Shown: positions 32,200-44,579 of the stretch, piece after piece
How the letters are laid out: each line of letters starts with the position of its first letter
Position numbering within the stretch: position 1 is the first letter of the stretch
DNA from: Saururus chinensis
Lineage: Eukaryota; Streptophyta; Magnoliopsida; Piperales; Saururaceae
DNA length: 64,000 nt
NCBI GenBank assembly: GCA_035235625.1
Contig: CP141144.1
Location: 41,972,014-42,036,013, forward strand
Direction of reading: 5' to 3'
Notes under the pieces: model-generated
Seen by the model: the letters and a program-made list of their open reading frames with translations, nothing else
Databases searched by the model: none
Told to the model about the DNA's origin: nothing
Translations under genes and position numbers: made by a program

Positions 32200-35100
32200 C
32201 CCAAGACAGTAGGGAAGGCCTTAAGGGAGGCCCCATGGGAGACCTCAAGCCAGGCAGCAAGAAGTGCAAGGAAAGAGGCCAGTCAATGAAGCAAAAGTTT
32301 ATGCCATTTCTACTCACAAAGTGGCCAACTCCTCGACAGTAGTGGAAGGTATGATCATAATTGCCTCTCACTATGCTAAGGTGTTATTTGATATCATTTC
32401 ATCTCACTCATTCATTTTACACATTTTGCTCGTGAGCTTGATGTTAAGCATAAGATGTTATCTATTCCTTTGTGGGTGTCTACTCCTTCGTCTTCCCTTT
32501 TGGCAGAGGAATATCTTGAGAAAGTCTCTATGTGGATTCATGGGTATGAGTTGTATGCTGATTTGATTATCTTGACTATGATTGACTTTGATGTGATTTT
32601 AGGCTTGGACATGATGTCTATGTATCATGCACATGTTGATTGTCGTGGGAAGGTGGTGTTTGCTTTGCTGAATATTAAGCCTTTTATCTTCCAGGGTGTG
32701 AACTGGTCTAGTGGGAAATACTTGGTGTCTTCTTCTAAGGCCAAGAAATGGATTAACAAGGGGCATGAAGCATTTCTAGTAAACATCTTTGGAAAGAATG
32801 TGGCATTGCCTTCTCTTGAGTCTATGCGGGTAGTGTCGGAGTATGCAGATGTTTTTCCTAGCGACTTGTTGGGGTTGCCTCTGGAGAGGGAGATCGAGTT
32901 CCACATTGATCTTATTCCTAGAACATCTTCTATATCTAAAGCCCCATATCGCATGGCTCCATCTGAGCTCAAGGAGCACAAGTCACAACTGTAGGATTTG
33001 ATGGATAAGTGGTACATATGACCAAGTGCATCTCCATGCTGCGCACTAGTCGTCTTTGTCAGGAAGAAGGATGGTTCCCTCTAGCTATATATTGATTACC
33101 GGATGTTGAATCAAGTAATCATTAAGAACAAATATCCCTTGCCTCGTATTGATGATTTGTTTGATTAGTTGTAGTAGGCTCAGGTGTTCTCTGAGAATGA
33201 CTTGAGGTTCTACTATCATTAGCTTTATATCCATCCCAATGATGTATCTAAGATGACATTCCAGACTTGGTATGGATACTACAAGTTCTTGGTGATGCCC
33301 TTCGGCCTTACTAATCCGTCAGCATCATTCATGGACTTAATGAACAGAGTCCTCATGCCGTACTTGGTTTGGTTCGTTATTATCTTTATAGATGACATCT
33401 TGATTTACTCGGCTAGCAAGGAAGAGCACAAGGAGCATCTAAAGATCATCTTGTAGACTTTGCCCGATAACCAACTCTACGCAAAGTTTGACAAGTGCGA
33501 GTTTTTGTTGGAGGAGGTGCAATTCCTTGGCCACATCATCTCTAAGGACGGTGTGGCGGTAGACCTTTCCAAGGTGGAAGCCATTTTGAGATGGGAGCAA
33601 CCTAGGAGTGCTTCCGAGGTCCACAACTTTTTAGGGTTTCTCTAGCATTACAAGCCCTATGACCAGCTGACAAGGAAGAGTGAAAATTTTGAGTACACTC
33701 AAGCTTGTGAAGAAAGCTTCTAAGAGTTGAAGAAGAGGTTGACTTCATCTCTGAACTTGACTTTGCCTTCGGGGAGTGGTGTATTTGTGGTCTATAGTGA
33801 TGCTTCACTTCGAGGTTTGGGATGTGTACTTATGCAGCATGGGAGAGTGGTAGCTTATGCATCTAGTTATCTTAGAGTGCATGAGCAAAACTATCCTACT
33901 CATGACTTGGTGTTAGCGGCCGTGATGTTTGTATTGAAGATTTGGAGGCACTATTTTTATGGTGAGAAGTTCGAGGCTTTCATTGACCACAAGAGCTTGA
34001 AGTATCTTTTTACCCAAAGAAATTTGACTATGAGGCAAAGAAGATGGTTGTAATTCCTTAAGGACTATGACTTCACTATCTCTTATCATCTCGGGAAAGT
34101 TAATGTGGTGGCGGATGCCTTAAGTAGAAAATCAGCCACTTCAATAGCTTATGTACATGTTCAATAATGGCTTTTGCATGAAGAAGTCATAGAGCTTAAA
34201 CCAGAGTTAACTATGAAGGATGCATGTAGTTGGTTTGCCAACTTTTCCATAAGCTTTAGCTTGGTTGACGATGTGGTGGATGCTCAAAAGAGGGATAAGG
34301 TGAGCCAAGCCTTTAAGGCTAAGTTGAGGGAGAAGGCTATGATTGACTTTGAGGAGAGGTCAGATGGGAGCTTGACTTATAGACTCCAGTTGTGTGTGCC
34401 AAAATCCATAAAGCTTAAGTAGCATATTCTATCAGAGACACACCATTCTAGGTTCTCTATCTACCTAGGGGGAACTAAGATATACCATGATGGGAAAATG
34501 ACTTTTTGGTGGAGTAGTATGAAGAGAGACATCACTTCCTCTGTGTCTAAATGCCCTGTATGTTAGCAAGTTAAGGTAGAACATCATCATCCGGGAGGTA
34601 TGCTACAACCCCTTCCTATCCCTGAAGTGAGATAACGTAGCAATGGACTTTGAATCTGGACTCTCGAGATCAGTTTGGCGGTGTGGGTCATCATTGATAG
34701 GCTCACCAAGTTTGCGCATTTCCTTATGATAAGGATGACTACTTCCTTAGACATGTTGGTGGCCCTATATGTGAAGGAGGTGGTGCGGTTGCATGGTGTC
34801 CCGGCTTCTATTGTCTCTGACGGCGATCCTCGCATCACCTCCTATTTTTGGCAAAGTTTCCAGAAGGCCTTAGGTACATTATTGCATCTTAGCTCAACCT
34901 ATCATCCATTGACCGATGGGCAATCTAAGAGGACCATCCAAACACTTGAGGACATGCTTTGGGCGTGTATACTTGAGTGGAAAGGCACTTGGGAGCAGCA
35001 CCTACTCATAGTAGAGTTTGCTTACAACAACAATCGTCAGGCGAGCATTAAGATGACACATTTTGAGGCACTTTATGGGTGATCGTGCCGATCTCCCCTT

Positions 35101-35718
35101 TGTTGGAGTGAGGTCGGGGAACATCTTCTTACTGGTCTTGATCTTATGCAACAATCGATGGAGAAGATACGACTCATTCGGGAGAGGTAGCAAATAGCAC
35201 AAAGTCGGCAAAAGAGCTATGCCGACAAGAGGCGGCGAGACCTAGAATTTGATGTGGGTGATCATGTGTTCTTGAAAATCTCTCCTTCCCATGGTGTTAT
35301 CCATTTTGGCAAAAGGGAAAATTATCTCCTTGATTTATTGGACCATTTGAAGTCCTTGAGCAATTGGCACTGTGGCCTATCGGGTGGCCCTACCTCCTTA
35401 GCTCGCGAACATTCATAATGTGTTCCAAGTTTCACTTCTTCTGAAGTATGAGTCAAATCCATCACATGTGTTAGACTTTGAACCCTTAGAGCGTACGGAG
35501 GATCTTTCCTATGTGGAGGTGCCGGTGAATATATTGGACAAGAAGGAAAAGACCCTTCGACACAAAAAAATTCCATTGGTGAAGGTCTTATGGCAGAATC
35601 ACAACGTGGAAGAAGCCAAGTGGGAGCGAGAAGATGAAGCAAAGGAGAAATACGCTCATTTTTTTACCGCTGATCAATACAGAATTTTGGGGACAAAATT
35701 CCTCTAAGGTAGGTAGGA
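32200..35718 (+). pseudogene. Tekay pol (protease, RT, RNase H, integrase, chromodomain)
   Basis: Protease near 32381-32415 reads VLFDIISSHSFI in place of VLFDSGASHSFI, so the catalytic Gly is lost. RT spans about 32940-33640, with [12 protein letters not shown] and [10 protein letters not shown] at 33385-33415 keeping both aspartates. RNase H at 33727-34053 has [13 protein letters not shown] and IDHKSLKYL. The integrase zinc finger lies at about 34425-34570; the core at 34675-35082 keeps VSDGDPRI but has GQSKRTIQ where GQSERTIQ is expected, so the catalytic Glu is Lys. The chromodomain at about 35515-35670 (VNILDKKEKTLRHKKIPLVK, then VLWQNHNVEEAKWE) is the Tekay/Del type. More than ten stops or frameshifts. 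Confidence 0.9.
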
Positions 35719-37761
35719 TGTAAGATCTCTAACCTTAACCCGGTTTGATTTTTATTTAATTGTATGTTATTGTGTGGTTTTGCTTAAATTTGACGGTTTG
35801 ACTTGATTTTGGGGTTAAGAGTTGGTAATTATGATTTTAAGAAGGTTTAATTCCATTTTTTATAAATTTTAATTAATTAAGGGTGTGGACCCCACCGTGG
35901 GCCTCACGTCCACGATTGGACAAAAATTGTCCTACATGACCCTAAACTTCCATTATTTTATTTTAATAAGTTTTAGAATTTTTAAACTCATGTTTAGGCC
36001 TAAATGAGCCTAATTATCAACTTAGTGTGTTATAATTCGTATTTATAGCCCAATAATTTATATTTATACCCCAATTACTTACTATATAACCCTAGCCCAT
36101 TTCCTAATTGGGAAAGGGTTGTACAAGGAGGCAAGGTGGTACCCTAATCCCCTTTGCCAAAAAGGAAAATCCGATTTGGGTGAGTTTTATAATTTAATCT
36201 TCCCTAATCCTCTAGATTTTCTCTTAATCTCCCTTATTCCCACTTTCCCCCAAATAGATTCTTGATTTATTTCATTAAAAATATTATTTTTATTTCAATC
36301 TCAAACCCCAAAAGATGGATTTTCTTTTTTAATCAATGGAAATCATATATCTACATGTTTTCACGATTATTTCAGCTGAATAATTGATTTTGATTAAGTA
36401 TTAATTAAAACCCTAATTTTGGGTAAGGTTTCTCAAGGAGTAAAGCTTCATTTTTTACCCAAAAACTTCTTGAATGTAAGGGGTTTTCATCTCAAGTGGT
36501 TTTATGCTTTGGATTTGCATGTTTGAATGACTCAAGTGGGTTCTTGCTTATTTATGTGCTTTAATAGCGGAATATTAAAAGAATGACATTTATGTTAATT
36601 TGTTTGTGATTAAGCTTAAGAATGGTTAGATCTACCATGATTTAGGTTTACATTTTAATATCATAAAGTTTTGGAGTGATTTTATAACTTTTCTAGCATT
36701 TTTGGTTGGATTTTCATGAGGAAGAAGATGAGTTATTTTTTACAGTTTTGCCTGACCGTTAGATTGCCAGTGGGCCAATCTAACAGTCAGCTGTTCAGAC
36801 TACCCATATGTTTTTGACAGTTCTATCTGGACTGCTAGATTGCTAGTTGGCCGATCTCACGGCTAACTGTTCAAAATTGCACAAATTGCTCTATGTTTTC
36901 AATTCATGTCTATGTTTCAAATACTTTTACTTTGAGTTCTCTCAAATATTTTTCTGGAATATATTAACATGTCTAGATTATATCCCTAATTATTCATATA
37001 TTTTCCAAAATAGTATATATTTATTATATTTTTTGGAATACGTGTTGTGCAGTAAAACAACTCTCTATTTCCTTGTTTAGAAGCATGTGTAGGATGAAAA
37101 CATATGATTTTCGGTTCCTTCTTTTTATGATAGATTTATATATGTGTTATGAGTATCCTTTAAAAACTTTCAACTTGTTTAGAGCATGATAAGACAATGA
37201 CATAATTGTTAATTAGAAGGTCAACGATTCTAGTAGAACTATGTAGTCTCATTAATTAAATCATAAAAATTATTTTTTGTACTTATTTTCATATGATATT
37301 TATTTATACATTAATTAAGCCTACTATTTGTAAATTTTCACATTGATTGAATTTTATTTGCTATTTTTCTTAAAATGTACAAGTTACATGTTGTGATTAT
37401 GCTAGAACATCTACTTAAGCTATTATGGGATAAATTAGTATATGTGCAATTTTAAGTGAGATTTTGCTGATTTCTTCGTACTTACTCCAAGATTTCAATA
37501 GGTTTAACCATGGGGATGTGCATATATATTTGCATATGGTATATTAATTTTTGATGAATCATGTTTCCATGTTCTAGCTTAAGTATGGTAATGTTTATCC
37601 TTGGCTAAGTCTAGCATGATATTATACTTGTCTTGGACTCATATTTCAATGTTTTTACCACACTTGCTTCATCATGATTTCAGTAGGGAAGGACTATAAT
37701 AAAATCATGAATGCATGTATATAGCATTGATTATGGTATGTTCATGTTTCAGTACACTTGT

Positions 37762-40700
37762 TGTCACGCCCAAGGTTTTTCTACACATTTACTTTAAAAT
37801 TTTACTAAAATTCCATTTTTAAAACATAGATGTAAATCGACTAAATTAACAAAATTTAAAATGTGTGAAAACAACTTTCATAAATTAAATCATCTTAAAA
37901 CGAACAAACGTTCTCAGGCGTGACCTAAAACAAAAGTGTACGATCAAAACCTACCATGGCCATGGGTTTTAAAAACAAAAACCTCCCAGACAACTCTGAG
38001 TACAAGTTCTTTCACAGTTTGAAAATAAATCATACATACATACACAAGTCCAGTATATAATACATTTATCTCACCTTAAACAAAACATGAGATCGCAGCA
38101 CCAAATTCCACATAGCTTCACTGCGATTTCATTGCACTCAAAGTCGAGGAAGAATCGTCCACATGGGGAAAAGTCTAGTCTCAAACAGCTATCGATCGAC
38201 CTGCAAAAGCCTCCAATCGAAGGGGCTAAAAAGATGGGGTGAGTATTTTTATACTCAGTAGGAAAATACCCAGTAGGGGACAAATATAAATCAATGAACT
38301 TTGTAAGTTCATATAGATGCTTCCATGCAATCACACATGAAGCAAATAGGATAAGAAGTATAAATATGGTCACGTAGACAATCATCATACAAACCGAGCT
38401 TACACTTACTCACATATCATGCTCTTACACTTACACTTTGAATCAGTCTTACTCGTACAAACGTACACTTACACTTACAACATATGCCTACTCGTACGAC
38501 CTTATTCGTACGAACTTACTTGTATGACCTTACTCGTACAATCATACACTTACACATAAATGTACTCTTACCTCTTCCTTAGAAGCTTACACTTACACTT
38601 ACGCTTACCGTCTGAATCAAAGTCTCACAAACTTACTCGTACAACATACTCATACTCATAAACTTACTCTTACTGTCTTCCAAAGAAGCTCACACTTGCT
38701 TTAAATCTTACACGTACAACTTACTCAGAATATGAAACATACACTTACTCTTACGATCGTACACATACTACCGACAACTGAAACTCATTACAATTAATAA
38801 GCTCCAGCGTTGGAAAGGAATGGAATGCCACTGGGGCGTCACCTTAACCTTCGGGGAGCAACTAAACACCATGGACTTTTCCGAAGGCAAGGCACACCTA
38901 TGCTCATGGGGCATAGGATCAAACAGGTAAGAGTAGATCCATGATACTACTTACCTAAGCGCGCAAATGCCCACTCTCTGGGGCCAAACAGTGCCAACAA
39001 GGGCCATACAGTGCCAACTAAGGGCGAAAAACATACAGTGCCACTCTTGGGCAGGAATCTTACAGTGCCACTCTTGGGTAGAACATACAGTGCCATCAGT
39101 AGGCAGAAAACATACAAAGCCCACAAAAGGCAGAAACTTACAACGCTCTCAACAGAGCATCAAACGTTTGGGCCGAAGATAGCACCAAGACTAAATCCTG
39201 TAGGAAAACACCATGGCTAGACCAGAAAGGATGCTCAGTCGATTACTTATCGACTGGCACAAAACGGAACTTAATCCGTCGAAACCCTCAATCTCAACCT
39301 CACAACGTTATAAAATTAGGGTTACTTACATTCAAGTTCATATTAGATAACTTATGCACGTACAATTATGATCGGAACGACTTCCATCTTACAAATCTCT
39401 GCAGTCTTACTTTAACTTGTAATCCATACTGATAATCTTACCATCATACACTTACGACCTTACAACTTGCAACATCTGTCTTAAAATAGAATATTCTTAC
39501 TCAACTCCTCAAATGAGACCCTTTTTGACCTAAGTCCTGTCATCAAACCCTTACTAATTTCTTACTCATTATTCTTTCATTACAATTCATATTACGTATA
39601 TTATGCATGTACAATTATGTCGTTCTCTCTTACTAACTCACAATCCCCCAAGTTGTTCAAAACCTTAAGTCTTCTAAATCCTTACATTGCTTACGTCTTC
39701 TGCTCAATGCTTCGATGTACCACCCGACTCAATCCAAACTAATCCTTCAATCTCATCAAATCTAACCTTCACTTGTCAATCTTACGTCTTTCCTCGCCTG
39801 ACATACAATCACAGTTTCCACATCATAGTCCACGAAGTACTCCTTCACCAAACATACAATCGAACACTTTTTCTCGTACCATCAATCACTTACCACCAAT
39901 CCACAACAATGATCACATACTCTGGTCACATGTATATGATTCATAGCAACTTACTACGTGCCCTTAGTCTTTACTATCATACGCATACAATTCACACACA
40001 TACAACATGCTTTTCTTATCAGCATAAACATGCAAAATATTAAAGTATAAACTCCTAGCATGCTACTACACAATCAAAGCATGCTATAATGAAATTACGA
40101 GTTCAAGGTCCCCTACCTCGTAATCCACAGGAGTTTGATGGTGAGCAAACGACGGTGGTGGCGTCGATAGCGGAATAGGTGGCCAAAAGCATCGCACTGA
40201 GAGAGTTGTGTCCCGATGATTTTCAAAGATGTTGGAATTAATCTCGATAAGGTTAGATTGATTACACTCAAAGCATAAGACTGAGCACACTAGGGCGGGC
40301 AGATACAAGGTTGTGCCACTAGAAATGGCAAGAATGACCACAGAATAGCAGCTGACTAATTGGAGGTCAGCCAACGGTTTAAAACACTTTGTTGGCGACA
40401 AAACATGAAAATGGACAGCATACTACAACCAGCGGTAACAATTCCGCATTTTCAAAGCCTCACAACATGGCGGAGGACTTGGTTGCGTACCCACGGACAT
40501 AAGGGAGATAGAGGAGGGCTTTAATGGCCATATTGCCTAGTGGTGGAGACGTTTCCTAAACATACGTTGAGGCACTAAGGCCTGGCATAAGAGGCTGACA
40601 AAGGCGGCACCATTTCTAAACGCTACTCACAACCAATCCATCATATGGATAATCGAGCATTAAGCACGGCTTACGGTGGAGGATATGGCACGACATTGGT

Positions 40701-42432
40701 TGAGCCTTCGATGGGCTGAGTTTAATGGTTGACTGTGTTAATTCCGCTTGGAAGGATCTGAATTCGAGGACTCTTTCCTCGTATGTTTCGGTCTATGTGT
40801 AATAGAAAGTGGGGGTGCAAAGGTAAATTCGGGCCAGAAGTGCTGGCCCTAGCCATCACTGGGCCGGGGTAGAGCCCATGTTGATTGGACCTGCAGCCCA
40901 AGTTTGCGCAGCGACAGGCAAAACAAGTTGGCCCTAGGATGAGGGGTCGCTTTGACAACGGTTAGAGGCATACCCCTAAGCAAGGGGTGTTTCGTGTGTG
41001 CAGAAAACATGCAGAGGAGGCCGGGAGCGGCGGCCCTTTAATGATATAGGGTCATCACGACATCTATAGCTATCCGCTAGCCAATGTCGGGCAGCATAAT
41101 AGCTTGTCAGAGAATTGAAGAGACCCGATCTAATTGGGACAATAGTGTGCCGAGTTGGGGCGGCAAACATGCATCATCGAGCCACGAATGGCCAGAAGGG
41201 GGTTGGGGCAGCAGACATGCATTAAGCAAGAGGCTAGACCTCGGCACCTCGCCATCATCAGCTCGAGGCGGCAAACCCGAGGCCGAACAATGGCGGCGGC
41301 CAGCAGTGAAAACTAATAACAAAAATCTTCGGACGAGGGAAAATTTTGTTTGGATCGGCATTGGGCAGAGGGAAGCGATGGCTAGGGCGGCAGCCGGGGG
41401 GAACAGCCTCACCGTCACCGGATCAGGGAAAAGGCCAAAGGTCAGTCACCGTGGCTGGGCACCGGCGGCCGCAACACCTAGCAACAGAACGGGACACTAC
41501 CTGTCTAGATCTGAAAATGGCAGAAGAAGAGGTGGCTGACCTGGGAGTCGGTGGTCCGGTTTGCGGGGGGGTGGTGGTCTTATCATTGCCGGACCAGAAG
41601 AGAGCTAGAGGCCCATTGGCGGTAGCCAGTGACCAGCGGCACAACCATAGGTCGCAGTGAACAGAAAATCGAAAAAAAAATAGAGGTGGGGTGGTTTTTA
41701 CCTCATGGCGGCAAATCGGGGGTGGTGAGGCTGGGACGACGATGGCCGGAGGTCATCCTCGCCAGGGCGGAACCTTGGCAGCGGCCTGGCGGCCATGCAG
41801 TTGACGGATGTGGTGAATCGGCAAAAATGGCAGTTCACCATCCAAAACAGGAAGGGAGGAAAAGAGTGGCGGCGGGCGGTGGGGAGGCCGGGACGGTGGT
41901 GGTCGAAGGTTGCTTTGGCCGGGATAGAAACTTGGCGGCGACCTGGTGTCCATGCAGCCGGCGGTGGTGGCGATTCAACGGAAATCCATAAAGGGGGTCA
42001 TTGGCCGAAATGGGAAAAAGAGGGAGAGCGGTGGTCGGGGCGGCGTCGCTAGGCAGAGGCAGGTCAGGCGGAAGCTGGAGGCCACCGGCGACGGCACCTC
42101 CGGCCTCACACAGTGAGCGGGGGTTCACTGTTCCAAATGCGGGTTGGGCGTACCGCTCGATCCGCCTTATACATTTTTTTTTATCTCTTCCCTTCTTTTC
42201 GTTTCTGTTAACCTGCGTCCCATCCGATTTTCGTGCCAAAAATTTCTAGGATGTGTCGAGGCCCATGACCTGCAACTAAGCATTGCTACCAACTCTTACG
42301 GTCGCAAATAATACAAATGCACATACGCCAAAGCGTAAAATTTATTTATCGAAAATACGACTAGAAACTGCAGAACATTGCAGAAATTGCAGAAAAATAC
42401 AGAAAAATTATAGAAAAATCGAGGATATTACA
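37762..42432 (-). mobile_element. Nested Tekay-like solo LTR, antisense (4.7 kb), perfect target duplication
   Basis: Plus-strand ends are TGTCACGCCCAAGG and GAGGATATTACA. On the minus strand this is TGTAATATCCTCG...GGGCGTGACA, the Tekay LTR design. It is flanked on both sides by CTTGT (37757-37761 and 42433-42437), an exact 5-bp duplication, and interrupts acacttgtgtag of the host LTR. A minus-strand TATAAGG (complement of about 42165-42171) fits an LTR promoter. Inside are a cttacacttac/cttactcgtacaa simple-repeat zone (38395-38770), ~25-bp acagtgcc repeats (38985-39110), and a GC-rich block (40980-42130). Open frames in the GC-rich block overlap on both strands and match no family. Confidence 0.8.
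38395..39150. repeat. Simple repeats inside the antisense LTR
   Basis: From 38395 to 38770 hexamer-like words cttaca, cttact and cgtaca alternate (cttacacttacactta, ttactcgtacaac). From 38985 to 39110 the phrase acagtgccactcttgggcag recurs at roughly 20-27 bp. The protein frames seen across them are artefacts. Confidence 0.7.
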
Positions 42433-44287
42433 CTTGTATAGATATTTTTGATAACTATTTAACACCAATGGACCATGATTGATGCACATATGGACTGATT
42501 TGACCATGATTGATGCATGTGTATAACATTGATTATAGTTTGTTCATGTTTTACATGTCTTTGCTTAGACTTGAACACTACCCTTTATGTACACACTTGT
42601 GTAGATATTTGTGATAATTATTTGACACCAATGGACCATGATTAATGCACATATGGATTGATTTGAGCATGTCCCTTGTATTTGGCCTCATTTAGCATTG
42701 CTGATTTATGTACCATGTTTCATGCATCATGAAAACAATTTATGAATTAGATTAATTGTGATTAGCCGTGTTCGATCAACTAGATGTAATTGGATGTCAT
42801 TGGTTGTCAGATTAATCGATCGAAGGCTTATTGAATTGGTTTAGGTCCGAAAGGACATGATTTTGTTTTGAGTTCGGTCTTGATGAGTAGTTGTACTCAA
42901 GACTTGATACCTCTCCGGGTTGAGAAGAGTGGATTGCTATATGTGTCTTGTTTAATGAGATATCTGGACCCTGAGAATCCAGGTGGTCTGCCTTAGTGCT
43001 CCGGCTTACCACAATAGTGCTCGGGATTGTCTTGATGAGTAGTAGTGCTCGGGATTGTCTTAATGAGCAGTTGTGCTTGGGGCTTTGGCCTTTATGAGAA
43101 GTCATGCTTGGTGGTTTTTATCCCTAATGAGTAGGTTTATTTCTCTCTATTTGTGAGATATTCACCATTTGTTGCTGCAAGTGCATGTAATAATATTCTC
43201 AATTACATAGTTGTTGTGTAGGGATAAGAGAGCATATGTTAGACATTTAGGTTTGACTTAATTTGCATGTTATGTAGGATAGTGTGTTGGAGACACATAT
43301 TTTGCTGGGTGAATGTTTCTTATTGAGGAATAGATATGCATGATATGTTTATGTTGAGAAGTCATTAATGCATGATGTGATTATGTTTACACATGAGGTA
43401 TATTAATGCTATGAGTTATGTTGAACCTATGATGTGTAGGAGGTATGAAAGTGTGATGATGAGATAATATGGGTTATAGCGTGATACGGAGGTGACACGA
43501 ATATGTGATGATGTGATATATCATGTAGCATGAAATGCATGTAACTTGAATATGTGATGATGTGATATGTCATATAGTATAATATGCAGGTGACATGTAA
43601 ATGTGTTCATGAGATATCATAGCATGCATGTGGCTTGAGTAGATGCTTATAGATAGCAAATTATGACATGAATGTACCAGTTTATGTGGATATCCTGGGA
43701 TGAATGGGTATTGTGATTGATTATGTTATGACTACTATGTGAATTGCATGGGATGTTATTTTAAATTTACTTTCTGTATTTAAAACCCTTGTTGAGCTTA
43801 TGGCTCACCCCTCTTTGTTGTGTTTTGTTTTGGGGCTACATATCGTGTCATGTTGGTGTTTCTGATGGGCTATATGTTGAGCACGTGGTTGGCGATAATC
43901 CTTAGGAGGGGTTTCTTGGAGATCATGGTTTTTATAATTATATTTTATAGCATGTTGTGTTGAGACATTTATAGACTTGTTTATACTTCACACTATATTA
44001 GCCAATGTTGGCTTAAACTTTTGTTATCCTTGGGGCTTAGACTCATATTTTTGCCATGTGTGGGTTGTTTATGACTAAGTATGTTGGTTTGTGAATGGAC
44101 TAATGTTTAATTAGTAGTCCTTTATTGGTCATTTTGTTCTTGTACAAAGTTTATGTGCGTTACTTCGTTATGAACTACCCAAGTAGGGGTTAAGTCTTTT
44201 GCAATCCAATGATACTTCGTCATGCCACGTGCCATCTTCTCCTTGGATATGGTTCAGCTCGGGGTTGACATGTGTCGGGGCGTGATA

Positions 44288-44579
44288 GCGGGTGTCCTTT
44301 GAATGTCTCTACATCAGGCAGTAGCAAATTATGGATGCATTTGAGCAATAGAGGGCACTCCATTTGGTCAAATCTTCCATTATCAAGTTGGTGAAAGTTT
44401 TAAATGACAAGGCCGATAGAGAAAAGGTTGCACATGTCATTCCTCTATCCACTTTAGTAGAAGCAGCGGTTTCCAACAAGGACAATGGGTGAATGGTATG
44501 GATGAGGATATCGCAACAATGGAGGACGACAAGGAGGCAGGGCCAAGTGAAGTACTAGGCAAGGCCGCGTGAGATCTAT
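44288..44579 (+). pseudogene. Linker fragment of the split DUF1985-Ulp1-type gene (left of solo LTR)
   Basis: One frame reads QIMDAFEQ, a stop, then RALHLVKSSIIKLVKVLNDK and EKVAHVIPLSTLVEAAVSNK. It is hydrophilic and coding-like, without a domain I can name. It is bounded by the Tekay 3' LTR on the left and a solo LTR on the right. Placing it in the same gene as 23370-23688 and 48.7-50.8 kb is inference from order and strand. Confidence 0.35.

Larger units (their letters stand above)
23989..44287 (+). mobile_element. Tekay/Del-type chromovirus with two nested solo LTRs, defective
   Basis: LTRs begin TGTAAGATCTCTAAC at 23989 and 35719 and end GGGGCATGACA (31069) and GGGGCGTGATA (44287). After subtracting the nested elements (24380-27591 and 37762-42432) the LTRs are about 3.86 and 3.89 kb. 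The internal region (31070-35718) carries gag and pol with a chromodomain of the Tekay/Del kind. The purine tract aaggtaggtagga precedes the 3' LTR. The expected TGGTATCAGAG primer site after the 5' LTR is missing. Flanking bases ctggg and gcggg are only a weak match for a target duplication. The element is not autonomous. Confidence 0.88.
35719..44287 (+). repeat. 3' LTR of the Tekay element (split by a nested LTR)
   Basis: Pieces 35719-37761 and 42433-44287 together make about 3.89 kb and align with the 5' LTR. The promoter TATATAA is at 36083-36089. The inverted-repeat cassette at 36751-36865 is clearest here: CTGACCGTTAGATTG and CAATCTAACAGTCAG form a 15-bp stem with one mismatch. It is visibly diverged from the 5' LTR, so the element is not young. 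Confidence 0.87.

Noticed and set aside
39687-40043. 118-codon plus-strand frame
   Set aside because: It lies in the antisense LTR, is low in complexity (many ccttac/catac words) and has no recognisable domain.
40980-42250. Several 80-150 codon frames on both strands in the GC-rich block
   Set aside because: They overlap each other, match no family I know, and lie wholly inside the antisense solo LTR; GC-rich DNA has few stops.
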